From Humibacillus sp. DSM 29435 (GTDB taxonomy: Bacteria; Actinomycetota; Actinomycetes; Actinomycetales; Dermatophilaceae), in contig NZ_MAST01000045.1 of the NCBI RefSeq assembly GCF_001758225.1, positions 62,001-126,000 of the forward strand: a stretch of 64,000 nt of DNA, in the 5' to 3' direction. Made by a program: the position numbers and the translations under genes. Positions 54,416-62,097 of this stretch are shown piece by piece (the first letter of the stretch is position 1; each line of letters begins with the position of its first letter). Under the pieces are notes generated by a model that saw only the letters and a program-made list of their open reading frames with translations, did no database searches and was not told where the DNA came from.

Positions 54416-54834
54416 CTGACGGCCTCTCGTTGCCCGGTGGTCAGGTGCAGGCCGGTGACGTCGATGTCGACCCGGGTCACCTCGACGCCGGTCAGAGCGG
54501 ACACCTTGGTCATCACGTGGTGGCGAACGCGGTCGGTCGTGGCCGCCAGCGGGGTGGGGTAGCCGAGCACGATGTCGAGCGAGACCGACGCCTGCTGGCC
54601 CGACAGCTCGACCTTCGCGGCGGGTCGCGCCGCGAGGTCAGGGTGGGCGCCGATGCCGAGGAGGCCGCCGGACGTGCCTCCGGCCTGGGTGATCTCACTG
54701 GCGACCTGGCTGGCCATCTGCTCCATCACGTGTTGGGAGATCACCAACCTGCCTCGACCGGTCAGAGCCGGGCGGGGGAGGGCCGCCCCGTTGTCGGAGG
54801 TGGGCGCCGGGCGGGTCGTCGCAGCGGTGGCCAT
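54412..54834 (-). CDS. Asp23/Gls24 family protein
   Basis: A 140-aa protein with the family sequence pattern 'GRLVISQHVMEQMASQVASEITQAGG' then 'AKVELSGQQASVSLDIVLGYPTPLAATTDRVRHHVMTKVSALTGVEVTRVDIDVTGLHL', the strand-helix-strand order of alkaline-shock proteins. Likely membrane-associated through AmaP. The ATG shares one base with the stop of the preceding small gene. Confidence 0.85.
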   Translation of the reverse strand: MATAATTRPAPTSDNGAALPRPALTGRGRLVISQHVMEQMASQVASEITQAGGTSGGLLGIGAHPDLAARPAAKVELSGQQASVSLDIVLGYPTPLAATTDRVRHHVMTKVSALTGVEVTRVDIDVTGLHLTTGQREAVR

Positions 54835-55016
54835 CAGCGACGATCCGAGGACCGGCCCAGGAGGGAGCCGACATCGAGCTTGCCCTCGAGAACGAGCCCG
54901 ATGCCCCAGGCGACGGCAGCGAAGACGCCGACGAGCACGAAGCGGCCGAAGCCCCCGAAGGCGGCCACGTAGCCCAGCACGAGGCCGACGATGACGGCGT
55001 AGCGGCTCGTGCTCAC
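54834..55016 (-). CDS. Small DUF2273-like membrane protein
   Basis: A 60-aa protein with two closely spaced helices ('YAVIVGLVLGYVAAFGGFGRFVLVGVFAAVAWGIGLVLEGKL') and a short basic tail. Comparable small two-helix proteins (DUF2273 type) accompany Asp23 genes in other bacteria. The GTG at 55016 overlaps the upstream asp23 stop. Confidence 0.72.
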   Translation of the reverse strand: MSTSRYAVIVGLVLGYVAAFGGFGRFVLVGVFAAVAWGIGLVLEGKLDVGSLLGRSSDRR

Positions 55017-55579
55017 GCGAGGCGCTCGGAGGGCCGGTGGCTGGCCCCGTTGGCACTGCCCTGGTCGTCGTCGGAGTCTTCCTCCGGCAGGTGCACGTCG
55101 GTGACGTTGATGTTGACCTCGACGACCTCAAGACCCGTGGCGTGCTCGACGCCGTCGATGACGCTCTGGCGGATGTTGTCACTGACCTCGACGATCGACA
55201 CGCCGTAGTCGACGACGACGGTGACGTCGATCGCGGTCTGGCGCTCACCCTTCTCGATGGTCACCCCGCTCGAGACGTTGGCCCGGTTCGACGAGGAGAT
55301 CTTCGAGGTGAGGTTGCTGATGACGCGGCCCGCGGCCGAGCCCATCGCGTAGACGCCGCTGACCTCACGGGTGGCGATGCCGGCGATCTTCTCGACCACC
55401 TGGTCGGCGATCGTGGTGTCGCCGTGCTCGGTGTGCAGGTCGTCGAGCTGCTTGGGCTCGGGCTGCTGCTCCTGCGCCTCCTGCTCGCGGGCACGCTCCT
55501 GCTCCTGCTTCTCGCGAGCGTTCTGCTCCTGCGTGGTGCTCGGGATGGTGGGCTTGGCCTCGGTCGTGTTCTCGGTCAT
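55013..55579 (-). CDS. Asp23/Gls24 family envelope-stress protein, first gene of the operon
   Basis: A 188-aa protein. Residues 1-48 are a Gln/Glu-rich charged segment; residues 52-165 are the Asp23 domain ('TTIADQVVEKIAGIATREVSGVYAMG', 'GVTIEKGERQTAIDVTVVVDYGVSIVEVSDNIRQSVIDGVEHATGLEVVEVNINVTDVHL'). The ATG at 55579 has AAGGAG upstream. It heads an eight-gene overlapping operon with AmaP-like anchors, an ECF sigma factor and its likely antagonist. Confidence 0.9.
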   Translation of the reverse strand: MTENTTEAKPTIPSTTQEQNAREKQEQERAREQEAQEQQPEPKQLDDLHTEHGDTTIADQVVEKIAGIATREVSGVYAMGSAAGRVISNLTSKISSSNRANVSSGVTIEKGERQTAIDVTVVVDYGVSIVEVSDNIRQSVIDGVEHATGLEVVEVNINVTDVHLPEEDSDDDQGSANGASHRPSERLA

Positions 55580-55710
55580 GTTCGCTCCTTGGTTGTTCGC
55601 GTGGGTCGTGCTCGGATGGCGACGATTCGGGTCGGCCGATGTGGGCCGTCAGTAGTCAGGACACCGCTCTGGGCCCGACCGTCACGGCCCGGGCGGAAGT
55701 TTCCGCGGTG

Positions 55711-56533
55711 TCAGGGCGCGGCTGCCCGCAGGCGCTCGAGCAAGGGTTGCCTGGCTTCGGCGAGAAAGCGCTGCTGGGCGCACCGCCGACCTGAACGAGG
55801 GCGATGTCGGTGAAGCCGGCCTCCCAGTAGGGCCGGACGGCCTCGACGACCGCGTCGAGGTCGGGGCCGCAGGGGATGGTCTGCGCCACGTCGTCGGCTC
55901 GCACGAACCGGCTCGCGCCCGCGAAGCCGTGAGGGGTGGGCAGGTCGGCGTTGACGGCCCACCCGCCGGCGAACCAGCGGAACTGCTCGTGGGCGCGCGC
56001 GATCGCCGTGTCGCCCCCGACGGACACCCCGATCTCGACCGGGGTGTCGGGCAGGTCCCAGACGCGGGCGGAGTCGACGTCGAAGTGCTCACCGCGGTAG
56101 GTGACGAGCCCCCGGCGTGCGGCTCGCGGATGATCTCGATCGCCTCGACCAGCATCGCCTGCCGGGTGTCGACGCCGGGCCAGCCCTGACCGATGACGTG
56201 CTCGTTGAGGTTCTCACCGCTGTCGAGCCCGAGGGTGAAGCGCCCGTCGGCGAGCAGCTGCAGGGTGGCGGCCTTCTGGGCGACGACGGCCGGGTGGTAG
56301 CGGACCGTCGGGCAGGTCACGTAGGTCATCAGGCCGACCCGTTCGGTCGCCTGGGCGACTGCGCCCAGCACCGCCCAGGCGTAGGGCGCATGCCCCTGCT
56401 CTGTCAGCCACGGTGAGTAGTGGTCGCTGCTCACCTCGAAGTCGAACCCGGCGCGTTCGGCCTCGACCGCCGACGTCACCAGGTCTTTGGGGCCGCTCTG
56501 CTCGGTCATGAGGGTGTAGCCGAAGCTCGTCAC
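55711..56533 (-). pseudogene. Broken F420-dependent LLM-class oxidoreductase (TIGR03557-like)
   Basis: The N-terminal half (GTG 56533) reads 'FGYTLMTEQSGPKDLVTSAVEAERAGFDFEVSSDHYSPWL...GENLNEHVIGQGWP', a clear LLM family match. Near 56109-56114 a five-base G run (minus strand) lacks one base and the frame shifts; 'YRGEHFDVDSARVWDLP' and 'HEQFRWFAGGWAVNADLPTPHGF...VRPYWEAGFTDIALVQVGG' continue in the next frame. A second one-base loss near 55778-55785 moves the last segment (QQRFLAEARQPLLERLR) to a third frame. About 45-50 residues also seem missing before HEQFRWF. Decay is more likely than sequencing error because of that deletion. Confidence 0.75.
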
Positions 56534-56703
56534 TGCTGCCGTCCGTTTCGTCGTCGTGCTCCGTGCGCTATGCCTCCTGCCCTTACCCACATCGGTGACC
56601 CGGGCTACCGGTGTGCCCACATGAGTCCTCCCGCCCGTGAGGAGGTGTCGCACGGGTGAGCCGTGGGAGAGGATGAGTCCGGCTGAGGTCAAAGGAGAGC
56701 AAC

Positions 56704-58299
56704 ATGAGTGCACAGGCGGATGCCGTTGTCGTCGGCGCCGGGCCCAACGGGCTCGTGGCCGCGATCGCGTTGGGCGATGCCGGTTGGGACGTCGTGGTGG
56801 TCGAGGCCAACGACGAGGTCGGCGGTGCCGTTCGCAGCGCCGAGGTCACCCGCCCCGGTTTCGTCACCGACCTCTTCAGCGCCTTCTACCCGCTGGCGGC
56901 CGCCAGCCCGGTCATCCGGGGCCTCCACCTGGAGGAGCACGGGCTGCGCTGGCGTTCGGCGCCCCACCCGCTCGCTCACGCCCTCGACGACGGCCGGGCA
57001 GCGGTGCTGCGGTCACGCGTCGACGACACCGCGGCCGGTCTCGAGGCGTCGGCCCCCGGCGACGGGCAGGCCTGGATCGAGATGTTCGAGCACTGGCAGC
57101 GCGTGCGTGACCCACTTCTCGATGCCCTCTTCACCCCTCTGCCACCGGTCACCTCGACCGCCCGGCTGCTCTCGCGGCTCGGGGCGGCGGGCACGCTCGA
57201 CCTCGCCCGTCTCGCGGTCTCGCCCGTGCGTCGAATGGCGCGGGAGCGCTTCTCCGGCGACCTCCCGGCGCTGCTGCTCACGGGCAACGCGATGCACAGT
57301 GACATCTCCCCCGACGGAGCCGGGAGCGCCCTGTTCGGCTGGCTGCTCGCCATGCTCGCCCAGGACGTCGGCTTCCCCGTGCCGGCCGGGGGGGCCGGTG
57401 AGCTCGCGGCGGCAATGCGGGAGCGAGCCGAACACGTGGGAGTGCAGTTTCGCACCGGTTCACCTGTGGTCGGCATCGACGTGTCCCGAGGACGGGCCGT
57501 CGGGGTACGGCTCGGCGACGGCAGCCGGGTGGGGGTCAGGAGGGCCGTGCTGGCCGACGTGCCGGCGCCGTCGCTCTACCGCGATCTCGTGGGCGAGGCG
57601 CTGCTGCCGGCGCGGCTGCGGGCCGACCTCGACCGTTTCCAGTGGGACAGTGCCACGATCAAGCTCAACTGGGCCCTCGACCGGCCGGTGCCGTGGGCGA
57701 ACGAGGGCGTGCGTGGGGCGGGCACCGTGCACCTCGGCGTCGACGTCGACGGATTCGTCGACTTCGCGGCTGACCTCGCTGTCGGCAGAGCGCCCGCACG
57801 ACCGTTTCTGCTCTTCGGCCAGATGACCGTCTCAGACCCCAGTCGGTCGCCGGCGGGAACGGAGTCGGCGTGGGCCTACAGCCATGTGCCACGCGAGATC
57901 GACTGGAGCGGCGCGACGCTCGAGCAACAGGTGGAACGCATGGAGTCTTCCGTCGAGCGGGTTGCGCCCGGGTTTCGCGACCTCGTGTCGGCGCGCTACG
58001 TGCAGTCGCCCAGCGATCTCGAGCGCGTTGACCGCAGCCTCGTGGGCGGCGCGATCAACGCGGGCACGTCGGGTCTGCACCAGCAGCTGGTGTTCCGGCC
58101 GACACCGGGCCTCGGCCGGCCCGAGACCTTCGTGTCGGGTCTCTACCTCGCAGGCGCGTCGGCCCACCCCGGCGGTGGAGTGCACGGTGCCTGTGGCTGG
58201 AACGCCGCCCGGGCCGCGCTCTGGGGCCACGGCCGAGGATGCACCGTCAAGCGGGTGCTGAACAAGACGGTGTGGTCCCGGTTGCTCAGGATGCCGTGA
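56704..58299 (+). CDS. CrtI-like FAD-dependent oxidoreductase
   Basis: A 531-aa flavoprotein of the phytoene-desaturase-like family. 'AVVVGAGPNGLVAAIALGDAGWDVVVVEANDEVGGAVRSAE' is the N-terminal dinucleotide-binding fold. The C-terminal FAD motif is 'GLYLAGASAHPGGGVHGACGWNAARAAL'. No carotenoid genes are nearby, so the substrate is unknown. The ATG has AAAGGAG 7 nt upstream. It is divergent from the broken LLM gene. Confidence 0.87.
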   Translation: MSAQADAVVVGAGPNGLVAAIALGDAGWDVVVVEANDEVGGAVRSAEVTRPGFVTDLFSAFYPLAAASPVIRGLHLEEHGLRWRSAPHPLAHALDDGRAAVLRSRVDDTAAGLEASAPGDGQAWIEMFEHWQRVRDPLLDALFTPLPPVTSTARLLSRLGAAGTLDLARLAVSPVRRMARERFSGDLPALLLTGNAMHSDISPDGAGSALFGWLLAMLAQDVGFPVPAGGAGELAAAMRERAEHVGVQFRTGSPVVGIDVSRGRAVGVRLGDGSRVGVRRAVLADVPAPSLYRDLVGEALLPARLRADLDRFQWDSATIKLNWALDRPVPWANEGVRGAGTVHLGVDVDGFVDFAADLAVGRAPARPFLLFGQMTVSDPSRSPAGTESAWAYSHVPREIDWSGATLEQQVERMESSVERVAPGFRDLVSARYVQSPSDLERVDRSLVGGAINAGTSGLHQQLVFRPTPGLGRPETFVSGLYLAGASAHPGGGVHGACGWNAARAALWGHGRGCTVKRVLNKTVWSRLLRMP

Positions 58300-58325
58300 G
58301 CGGCCGTGAGCGGCATTGTGCTCTC

Positions 58326-58350
58326 GTGAGGTGAGGTGAGGTGAGGTGAA
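58326..58350 (+). repeat. Pentanucleotide tandem repeat
   Basis: GTGAG repeated five times in a row (last copy GTGAA), between convergent genes. A simple slippage-prone tract; too far from any start to act as a phase switch. Confidence 0.85.
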
Positions 58351-58378
58351 CTGGGCTGCCGGGGCGACTCTCGCCTTC

Positions 58379-58960
58379 CTACCCGACCGCGTAGTCGATC
58401 GGCTTGCACACTCCGCCGTTCGACTTCTCGGCGGAGCAGGCGGTCAGCCCGACGTGCAGGTCGATCTCGGCCCGGAAGGTGATGCGGTCACCGGCCACCG
58501 ACGTCGGTGGGTCGATGTGCAGCTCGCCCGTCCGGTCGGTCCAGACGTTCATGAAGATGTTGAGGGTGGTCGAGATCTGGTCGGGCTCGACGCCGTACTG
58601 AGCGAGGCCGCCGCACAGGTTGTCGAAGCAGCTCGGATGCGGCGCCCCGAACAGGTCGGGGTAGAGCAGGTCGAAGGTCTGCTGGCTGCACGGCGTCAAC
58701 AGAAAGTCGTGCCGCCCGCAGGTGTCCTCGGTGATGGTGAGCATCGGCCGGCTGCGGTTGCTGTAGAGCGTGTCACCGGCCCCGACGTAGATCCCGTTGC
58801 GGTAGTCGATGGTCCGCCCGCTCGAGAGCCATTCACCGTGGTCGTCGGCCGCGAACGCGAACAGGTCACTGACCTGGCCGCCCGTCGGGTCGACCACGGT
58901 CAGCGTCTGGCCTGCAGAGAGCGCGAAACCCGTGCCGGTCTGTGGTTCAAGCCTGTTCAT
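58379..58960 (-). CDS. DUF1989 (urea carboxylase-associated family) protein
   Basis: A 193-aa beta-barrel-like protein. 'FALSAGQTLTVVDPTGGQVSDLFAF', 'DTLYSNRSRPMLTITEDTCGRHDFLLTPCS' and 'NIFMNVWTDRTGELHIDPPTS' are characteristic of DUF1989, a family that includes the carboxyguanidine deiminase subunits and urea-carboxylase-associated proteins. Cys in DTCGRHDFL and His nearby could bind metal. It overlaps the upstream YqcI/YcgG-type gene (ATGA), so the two act together. Confidence 0.85.
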   Translation of the reverse strand: MNRLEPQTGTGFALSAGQTLTVVDPTGGQVSDLFAFAADDHGEWLSSGRTIDYRNGIYVGAGDTLYSNRSRPMLTITEDTCGRHDFLLTPCSQQTFDLLYPDLFGAPHPSCFDNLCGGLAQYGVEPDQISTTLNIFMNVWTDRTGELHIDPPTSVAGDRITFRAEIDLHVGLTACSAEKSNGGVCKPIDYAVG

Positions 58961-59643
58961 GATTCCTCCTCGAACGGGGCCACCCAGTCGTCGCCGACCG
59001 CGCGACCGGAGTACTGCCTGGCCTCCGAGTAGATGCCGTGGTCAGAGACCATCGGGTTGACGCTGCCCTGCAGCTGCTCGTCGCGTTGCCGGATCAAATC
59101 GCGCATCCGCTCGAACCGGCCCGACGCTCGCAGCGCCTCGAACTGGGCGTGCAGGTTGAACACCAGGGTGGGCGAGACCGTACGCCTGGCATCGCGAGAC
59201 GCGACCGGGTGCAGCCCGACGACGAAGTAGGCGGTGCCACCCACCGAGAACGCGAAGTGGTCGTCGGTCGGATCAGCTGACACGTCAGGGTTCCACGCCT
59301 GCTCGTCGGCGCCGTGCAGCATCCGCAGCTGGGCCCAGAGCAGGTCTTCGAAGTGTTGCTCGTTGTGCAGCCGAGGCCGCCTGAAGATCGCCACGAACGA
59401 GGCGAACCCCGCCTCGACGTCCACCTCGTCGGCGAAGGCGGCGAGGTCGGTCAGTAGAGCTGAGGTCGCCTCATCGGTGCCCAGCTCGTCGTAGACCTGC
59501 ACCACGGCGTTGTCTCGCCGGAACACCGAGCGGGCGCCCAGGCAGGGGAAGTCGTCGCGGTTCACCATCGTGGCCAACGACGCATGCAGGGCGTTGGTCT
59601 CGGCCGTTCGGGGGTCACCGACGTCGGGGGCGAGCTCGACCAT
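58957..59643 (-). CDS. YqcI/YcgG (GntA-like) family protein
   Basis: A 228-aa protein. 'DDFPCLGARSVFRRDNAVVQVYDELG' and 'FRRPRLHNEQHFEDLLWAQLRMLHGADEQAWNPDVSADPTDDHFAFSVGGTAYFVVGLHPVASRDARRT' are typical of YqcI/YcgG; one characterised member, GntA of guanitoxin biosynthesis, is a heme-dependent N-hydroxylase of a guanidino group. The conserved Cys and His residues are compatible with heme. The ATG at 59643 has GAGGAG upstream. Pairing with DUF1989 hints at guanidino-compound chemistry. Confidence 0.8.
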   Translation of the reverse strand: MVELAPDVGDPRTAETNALHASLATMVNRDDFPCLGARSVFRRDNAVVQVYDELGTDEATSALLTDLAAFADEVDVEAGFASFVAIFRRPRLHNEQHFEDLLWAQLRMLHGADEQAWNPDVSADPTDDHFAFSVGGTAYFVVGLHPVASRDARRTVSPTLVFNLHAQFEALRASGRFERMRDLIRQRDEQLQGSVNPMVSDHGIYSEARQYSGRAVGDDWVAPFEEES

Positions 59644-59963
59644 GCTGTCTCCTCGGGGTCGTGAACTAGACAGACGACTCCATGGAACACGCCGTGGCAC
59701 CCCGCTGTGCCCATCCTTCGGGGTGGTTCTCACCGCCGCAAAGAGAGGGATGCCGCTCATCAATGACAGGTCTGCGCCGCCGGTAGCGCCCGGTGGGTGC
59801 GCACGTGGGCACCCGGAACCGAACGTGCTGGACCCGAGCTGGGCGCTGCGCCGAGTACGAGCATCACTGTCGAATATGAGAGATACCTGAATGCGCGGTG
59901 GTCGTTCGCGGCGTAATTTCGGAGAAGGCAGGGGCTGAGCTTCACCGAGAGTGAGGAGATGTC
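59644..59963. promoter_or_regulatory. Divergent control region of the YqcI and permease genes
   Basis: 320 bp without a gene. It holds an inverted repeat GGGTGC (59795-59800) / GCACCC (59809-59814) that could bind a shared regulator, and an AT-richer stretch near 59868-59890 that may contain the permease promoter. Confidence 0.35.
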
Positions 59964-61631
59964 ATGACGGCGTTAAAGGAAGGACCCTCGGACATCCAGG
60001 AGGGTCATGAGCTGCGAAGACACATCGGCAGGGTGGGCCTGCTCTTTGCCAGCGTCGGGTCCATCATCGGTTCGGGCTGGTTGTTCGGCGCGCTGAACGC
60101 CTCCCAGACCGCTGGACCGGGGGCCATCTTCTCGTGGGCCATCGGCGCGGTCATGATCATGTTCATCGGGCTGTGCTACGCCGAGCTCGGCACCATGTTC
60201 CCGCTCTCTGGCGGCGTCGTCCGCTTTCCGCACATGTCGTTCGGCTCCTTCGCGAGCTATACGACCGGCTGGATCACGTGGATCGCGTGCATGAGCGTGG
60301 CCCCGATCGAGGTCGAGGGCGCACTGCAGTACGCCACCAAGTACGCGCCGTTCACGGTGGCGCACCAGGTGGACGGCAGCACCGTGCACACGTTGACCGG
60401 CCTGGGCCTGGCCGTGGCCGTCATCGCCATGGCCGTCTTCGTGGTCATCAACTACATCGGCATCCAGTGGTTCGCGCGCGTCAACACCGCGCTGGTGTGG
60501 TGGAAGCTCTTCATCATCATCCTGGTGATCCTCGCGTTCCTGTTCACCCAGTTCAACTCCAACAACTTCACCTCCCAGGGCTTCCTGCCGCAGGGGTGGC
60601 ACGGGGTCTTCACCGCCATCGCGACGTCGGGGGTGGTGTTCTCCTACCTCGGGTTCCGCCAAGGCATCGAGCTCGCCGGTGAGACCAGCAACCCGAGCAA
60701 GAACGTGCCACTGGCGGTCATCGGCTCGGTGCTTCTCACCGCCGTCATCTACATCGCGCTGCAGGTCGCCTTCATCGGCAGCCTCAGCCCGGGTGACATC
60801 GCACAGGGCTGGTCAAAGCTCACCTTTGCCAACGACTTCGGACCGCTGGCGGCGGTGGCCAGCCTGCTCGGGCTCAGCTGGCTTGCGGTGCTGCTCTACA
60901 TCGACGCGATCATCTCACCGGCCGACACGGGTCTGATCTACATCACGGTCACCTCGCGCATCGCCTACGCCATGGGCCGAAACGGCAACGCCCCCCAGTC
61001 GCTGGCCAAGACGACCGACCGCGGTGTGCCGTTCGTCAGCCTGGTGGTCAGCTTCGTGGTCGGTCTGGTGCTCTTCCTGCCGTTCCCGAGCTGGCAGCAG
61101 CTCGTCGGCTTCATCACCTCGGCCACGGTGCTCTCGTTCGGGTCCGGTCCGCTGGTGCTGGCCGCGATGCGCCGGCAGATCCCCAACCAGGAGAGGCCGT
61201 TCCGCCTTCCGGGCGGTCACACGATCCCGTTCCTCGGCTTCCTGTCCTCGAACCTCATCGTCTACTGGACCGGCTGGGGGACCGACCTCAAGCTGTTCAT
61301 CGCCGTGCTGCTCGGCTTCGTGCTGCTCGGCGTCATGATGATCGTGAACCGGGCCCGGGGCCAGGAGGAGCCGGAGTGGAACTGGGTCGCCGGCGCGGCC
61401 TGGTACGTCCCGTGGCTCGGTGGCTTGGCGATCCTGTCGTGGATGAGCGACTACGGCGGCCTTGGCTGGTTGCACTTTGACACCGCGATCCCCGTGTTCG
61501 TCGTCTTCTCGGCGATCATCTACGTCATCGCGCTGCGGGTTCGCCTGGTGCCCGAGCAGGTCGAGCGTTACATCGACGACACGCGCCGTGAGGCCGCGAT
61601 CGAGGAGGACGCGCTGGGCGCGATGCCGTGA
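59964..61631 (+). CDS. APC-family amino acid / amine permease
   Basis: A 555-aa transporter with twelve or more helices. 'HIGRVGLLFASVGSIIGSGWLFG' is the APC helix-1 motif (GSxxGSG); 'GVVFSYLGFRQGIELAGETSNPSKNVPLA' is the helix-6 motif. The C-terminal extension (VPEQVERYIDDTRREAAIEEDALGAMP) is charged. The substrate is unknown; neighbours suggest an amino acid such as lysine or pipecolate, or a guanidino compound. The ATG has GAGGAG 5 nt upstream. Confidence 0.9.
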   Translation: MTALKEGPSDIQEGHELRRHIGRVGLLFASVGSIIGSGWLFGALNASQTAGPGAIFSWAIGAVMIMFIGLCYAELGTMFPLSGGVVRFPHMSFGSFASYTTGWITWIACMSVAPIEVEGALQYATKYAPFTVAHQVDGSTVHTLTGLGLAVAVIAMAVFVVINYIGIQWFARVNTALVWWKLFIIILVILAFLFTQFNSNNFTSQGFLPQGWHGVFTAIATSGVVFSYLGFRQGIELAGETSNPSKNVPLAVIGSVLLTAVIYIALQVAFIGSLSPGDIAQGWSKLTFANDFGPLAAVASLLGLSWLAVLLYIDAIISPADTGLIYITVTSRIAYAMGRNGNAPQSLAKTTDRGVPFVSLVVSFVVGLVLFLPFPSWQQLVGFITSATVLSFGSGPLVLAAMRRQIPNQERPFRLPGGHTIPFLGFLSSNLIVYWTGWGTDLKLFIAVLLGFVLLGVMMIVNRARGQEEPEWNWVAGAAWYVPWLGGLAILSWMSDYGGLGWLHFDTAIPVFVVFSAIIYVIALRVRLVPEQVERYIDDTRREAAIEEDALGAMP

Positions 61632-61664
61632 CCCCGTAGCTCAGCGGCAGGCACCACTGTGATG

Positions 61665-61680
61665 GCCTGCTCGCGCAGGC
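61665..61680 (+). terminator. Short hairpin after the permease gene
   Basis: GCCTGC-TCGC-GCAGGC, a perfect 6-bp stem with 4-nt loop, 33 nt past the permease stop. Likely the permease terminator. Confidence 0.45.
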
Positions 61681-61692
61681 AAGCCGCTCGAC

Positions 61693-61752
61693 CTGCCCGT
61701 GCACGATGTCGCGCAGCATCGAGACGTAGCGCGGCTCGAAGATCTGCAGGGG
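61693..61752 (-). pseudogene. Remnant of a LON-substrate-binding-domain protein
   Basis: On the minus strand, 20 codons read PLQIFEPRYVSMLRDIVHGQ, the conserved early segment of LON-N domains. No start, no continuation in frame and no matching neighbour exist, so this is a gene scrap. Confidence 0.35.
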
Positions 61753-61760
61753 AGCCGAGC

Positions 61761-61853
61761 GCCTTTGCTGTACGGCACGTCACCGCCTCGAGTGAGCGCA
61801 TCGCCGAGGAGGTCGGCTGGCGTGCCACGGTCTCGCTGGAGGACGGCGTGTGA
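61761..61853 (+). pseudogene. Remnant of an NAD-dependent epimerase C-terminus
   Basis: The last 30 codons before the TGA at 61851 read AFAVRHVTASSERIAEEVGW then RATVSLEDGV, like the end of sugar epimerases/dehydratases. The catalytic YxxxK and Rossmann parts are absent. Together with the LON scrap it marks a deletion-prone spot next to repeat array 3. Confidence 0.35.
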
Positions 61854-61910
61854 GCGCTCGCGCTCGGCGGAGCGGCATCCCGAGCCTTCGAACGCCCACC
61901 CACCCCGGCT

Positions 61911-62088
61911 GCGCGTCGCGCCGCGCGTCGCGCAGGTGGTGTCGTCAATCCGACACTTTTGGCGCGTCGCGCCGCGCGTCGCGCAGGTGGTGTCGTAAAT
62001 CCGACACTTTTGGCGCGTCGCGCCGCGCGTCGCGCACGTGGTGTCGTAAATCCGACACTTTTGGCGCGTCGCGCAGGTGGTGTCGTCG
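61911..62088 (+). repeat. Array 3 of the 51-bp repeat family
   Basis: Units begin at 61911, 61962, 62013 and 62064. The first three are full, with dyads at 61939-61956 (loop TCAATC), 61990-62007 and 62041-62058 (loop TAAATC). The fourth is shortened by exactly 12 bp: it keeps one GCGCGTCGCGC palindrome instead of two. The array ends 9 bp from the stop of the convergent dehydrogenase gene. Confidence 0.92.
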
Positions 62089-62097
62089 TCAGGCGGG

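Noticed and set aside
61635-61705. tRNA-like start (GTAGCTCAGCGGCAG) after the permease gene
   Set aside because: No anticodon arm or T-arm (GGTTCGA-like) follows and the acceptor stem cannot close.
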